DNA of 8,459 bases from assembly GCA_025351145.1 (NCBI GenBank), contig JANXWM010000746.1, positions 1 to 8,459 on the forward strand, written 5' to 3'. How positions within the stretch are numbered: position 1 is the first letter of the stretch; every line of letters begins with the position of its first letter. Below, one piece after another: positions 6,208 to 8,459 of the stretch. The stretch comes from Chitinophagaceae bacterium. GTDB lineage: Bacteria; Bacteroidota; Bacteroidia; Chitinophagales; Chitinophagaceae. The position numbers were made by a program, and so were the translations under genes. Under the pieces are notes generated by a model. The model was not told where the DNA came from, did no database searches, and saw nothing but the letters and a program-made list of their open reading frames with translations.

Positions 6208-8459
6208 TTAGTTTTTAACCAGCTTAACACTTTTTCTCCAACTGCCTTTATTTTCAAGTGTTATTACATATATACCTGTTGTAAAGTTGTGAACATCTAT
6301 GCTTATCCGGTTTTGTCCTGTTATTGATATTCCTTGTTTTACTTGTAAAATCCTTCCTGATAAATCAGTTATTTTAATCAAATAATTATATTCATTACCG
6401 GCATTAAAAATAATGTTTGCAGCCTGTTTAACGGGATTTGGCATTATTTGTAAATCCTGGGCAACGTTGCGGTTTATATCATCAGATGAAGCCGATTCAG
6501 AATCGCTTCCATTTGCTTCTAAAAACTTTGAAATGCTGATATCTTTTGATGTACCCGCAGAAGTACCACAAACATTTTGCGCTTTAACTGTTACTTTTCC
6601 TGCCAAAATTCCCCAGTTAACTGTAATTGATGCGGTGTTTTGCCCTGCTGTTATTTTTGCTCCATTATTAACTGTCCATGTATACGTAAGTCCTGTTACA
6701 ACTGGTGATACACCATATACCAGTCCCATTTTATTTTTCGAAACTGTTATTGGACCAGTAATAGATCCTGGATTGTCGGGTATCTCACTTATTATTTTTG
6801 CCTGCACAGGGCTTATTCCGCAAGCGTTTTTAGCAGAAACAGTAAGTGAACCACTGCTAAACGATGAAGATGCACTTAATGTGGCAGATGTTTTACTGGC
6901 ATTAATAGATGTAATTGTTATACCTGAAGGAGCTTTCCAGTTATACGAAGTTGCCCCGGTTACTGTACTGATTGAGTAAACATAATTACCATTGCCGCAA
7001 ACGCCTTTGCTGTCAGCATCGGCTCCGGTTATAGAACCTGGTTTAGATGGCCCGTCATCAGTTCCATTTGCAACAAATAGGCTTTCAGTTTTATTGCACC
7101 CCCTTGCATCGTTAATGGTATAGGAGCTGGTTCCATAATTTACTGTAAATACACCTGTGCCATTATATGGTAAAGTACCCCCGGTTGCAGCAACAGAAAC
7201 TGTTGTGGAGCCATCTTTGCATATGATGTTGCTGTCTTTTGTTATGGTAATATCTAATTTATCCGGCTCAATAACAAGATACGTTGCGGTTATTTTGCAG
7301 GCAGCCTGCGATGTAACCTCAACAGTATAATTTGCTGGTTTTAAATTACTGATGTTCTGGTCTGAAGATTTGTAAAAAGTAAGGTCAGGACTTGTCCAAT
7401 TATAGGTAAGTGGCCCTGTGCCTCCTGATGTTGTTAAACCAATAGCCCCATCATTAATATTTCCATAGCAGGATATGGAAGTAACATTTGCAGAAAGAAC
7501 AGGGCTGCTGTTAATGGCGGTGGCATTCACTGCAACTGAAGTGGATATAACTCCGCCGCCCCTTATTGAGATGCTTCCGGAATAATAGCCCAACTTAGCC
7601 GGAGTAAATTTAACATACACGGCTTCTGTCAATGATTTTCCATATCCGCTTATAACTAAACTTGGGGTATATGTACCGGTGTCACTGGTACTAAATGTAA
7701 AACCAGCCAAAGGGCCAATTGTAACATTCGCTCCATTAAGAGATGGCCCTATTAGCGTAAAAATTTTATAAGCACTTGTGCTGTTTATACAAAGGGTATC
7801 GAAGCTGGAAAGAGGTGAAGCAAATAAACCTGCCTTTTTAGATAAATCCACCGTTCTGTTTGCCATAAAATTAGAGAATGCAATACCATTAAGCCTTAAC
7901 GTTCCATCTGTATTATGCAAAGCAGAATCCGGTATAACCAGGTTGTCACCATCGCCACTATACCAAATAACATATTTTATTCCGGTCTTGTTGTATTCAT
8001 TAAGCATTGAAGTAACCAGTGAAGGAGATAAATTTTTCTGCGCTGTTTCATTTGTCATTGCGGGCTTACCTGTTGCACTTGTTAAATAGTCAACAATTTC
8101 CTGGTATACCTGGGGGGTTGCAGAATCTCCATTACCATAATTACCGCTATTAACAATCTCGGCAAGATGAAAGTTAATATAATCCAGATCAAGGCCACCG
8201 AAAGCAGAAATTAATTTATTACATTTTTCTACCTTAACTCCAAGATCAGAATCACTGCCGGGATTAGAAATGTAAGCCAACATTTGAGGATTAAATGTTC
8301 TCTTTTTAAAGTCCTTGGCTTGCACAGTTAAACCCCTGCTTACAAAATCATTATACACAACAATGCAAAGAGGTGTAGTAAGCAACCCCGCATTGGCAAC
8401 TTTCAGACCCTTTGAATGACATACACCTATTGCTGCAGCAAGCTCGTTTATATAATCCT
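6208..8459 (-). CDS. GH2: secreted glycosidase-like protein with SprB-like, PKD-like and T9SS sorting domains (N-terminus off window)
   Basis: The minus frame is open from the right edge to the TAA at 6210-6208, giving 749 residues. Comparison with GH1 indicates that about 132 N-terminal residues, including the signal peptide and first catalytic Glu, lie beyond the edge. The in-frame TTG at 8385 is internal, because the 24 codons before it also align with GH1. Numbered from the edge: about 1-200 is the end of a TIM-barrel glycosidase-like domain with candidate nucleophile E137 in Thr-Asn-Glu-Thr; 219-314 an Ig-like module with a Val-Tyr-Val-Lys-Phe-Thr-Pro strand; about 321-396 and 398-463 SprB-like repeats; about 472-555 and 562-642 PKD-like domains, each starting Pro-Gly-Ser-Ile-Thr-Gly; 643-668 an acidic Ser-rich linker; 669-749 a T9SS type A sorting domain with Met-Pro-Asn-Pro-Val, Asp-Leu-Ser-Gly-Arg and Gly-Ile-Tyr-Val. 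It should be exported by the Por secretion system and anchored or released. Family and substrate are not assigned. Confidence 0.9.
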   Translation of the reverse strand, partial: DYINELAAAIGVCHSKGLKVANAGLLTTPLCIVVYNDFVSRGLTVQAKDFKKRTFNPQMLAYISNPGSDSDLGVKVEKCNKLISAFGGLDLDYINFHLAEIVNSGNYGNGDSATPQVYQEIVDYLTSATGKPAMTNETAQKNLSPSLVTSMLNEYNKTGIKYVIWYSGDGDNLVIPDSALHNTDGTLRLNGIAFSNFMANRTVDLSKKAGLFASPLSSFDTLCINSTSAYKIFTLIGPSLNGANVTIGPLAGFTFSTSDTGTYTPSLVISGYGKSLTEAVYVKFTPAKLGYYSGSISIRGGGVISTSVAVNATAINSSPVLSANVTSISCYGNINDGAIGLTTSGGTGPLTYNWTSPDLTFYKSSDQNISNLKPANYTVEVTSQAACKITATYLVIEPDKLDITITKDSNIICKDGSTTVSVAATGGTLPYNGTGVFTVNYGTSSYTINDARGCNKTESLFVANGTDDGPSKPGSITGADADSKGVCGNGNYVYSISTVTGATSYNWKAPSGITITSINASKTSATLSASSSFSSGSLTVSAKNACGISPVQAKIISEIPDNPGSITGPITVSKNKMGLVYGVSPVVTGLTYTWTVNNGAKITAGQNTASITVNWGILAGKVTVKAQNVCGTSAGTSKDISISKFLEANGSDSESASSDDINRNVAQDLQIMPNPVKQAANIIFNAGNEYNYLIKITDLSGRILQVKQGISITGQNRISIDVHNFTTGIYVITLENKGSWRKSVKLVKN
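7991..8059. repeat. Copy 2 of near-identical DNA segment shared by GH1 and GH2
   Basis: This is the GH2 counterpart of 942-1010, with 64 of 69 bases identical and the same orientation. It covers the codons around the candidate nucleophile (GAA at 8049-8047). Exact runs of 28 and 18 bp make it long enough to act as a substrate for homologous recombination with the copy in GH1. Confidence 0.85.

Noticed and set aside
6413..6979. Plus-strand open frame of 188 codons opposite GH2
   Set aside because: It is antisense to the PKD-like and sorting domains of GH2, which are clearly coding on the minus strand; the Val/Pro/Ala-rich composition is typical of a shadow frame.
8383..8385. TTG as the start codon of GH2
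   Set aside because: The 24 codons upstream of it to the window edge are open and align with residues 133-156 of GH1, so this TTG is an internal Leu codon.

Overview
The window looks like chromosomal DNA of an AT-rich Bacteroidota, probably a Chitinophagaceae- or Sphingobacteriia-like organism. The reasons are a type IX secretion (T9SS) type A C-terminal sorting domain, SprB-like repeats, lipoprotein signal peptides ending in Ser-Ser-Cys followed by Lys/Arg residues, and A-rich leaders in place of Shine-Dalgarno sites. The genus call is inference.

Layout, left to right. Positions 1-1804 (minus) hold a large secreted multidomain protein, here GH1. It has a TIM-barrel glycosidase-like domain, an Ig-like module and two SprB-like repeats, and its C-terminus runs off the left edge. 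A 490-bp divergent intergenic region follows, with candidate promoters for both directions and a duplicated palindrome. Positions 2295-3722 (plus) encode a sulfatase-family lipoprotein, here Sulf1, whose catalytic cysteine position is glycine. A strong bidirectional hairpin terminator lies at 3771-3805, followed by non-coding DNA with an imperfect inverted repeat. Positions 4190-5596 (minus) encode a second sulfatase lipoprotein, here Sulf2, with an intact Cys-Ser-Pro-Ser-Arg motif. A 611-bp AT-rich gap without a gene follows. Positions 6208-8459 (minus) encode GH2, a close paralog of GH1 that ends in a T9SS sorting domain and whose N-terminus is off the right edge.

The window therefore holds two paralogous pairs, each made of a secreted glycosidase-like protein and a sulfatase-family lipoprotein, with one sulfatase gene inverted relative to its partner. 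The likely theme is attack on a sulfated glycan at or outside the cell surface: Sulf2 removes sulfate and the GH-like proteins act on the backbone. The substrate is not shown, and no SusC/SusD pair, regulator or sulfatase-maturation enzyme is present here. The most interesting point is the apparent pseudo-sulfatase Sulf1, which keeps its metal ligands but lacks the formylglycine residue, facing a canonical paralog.
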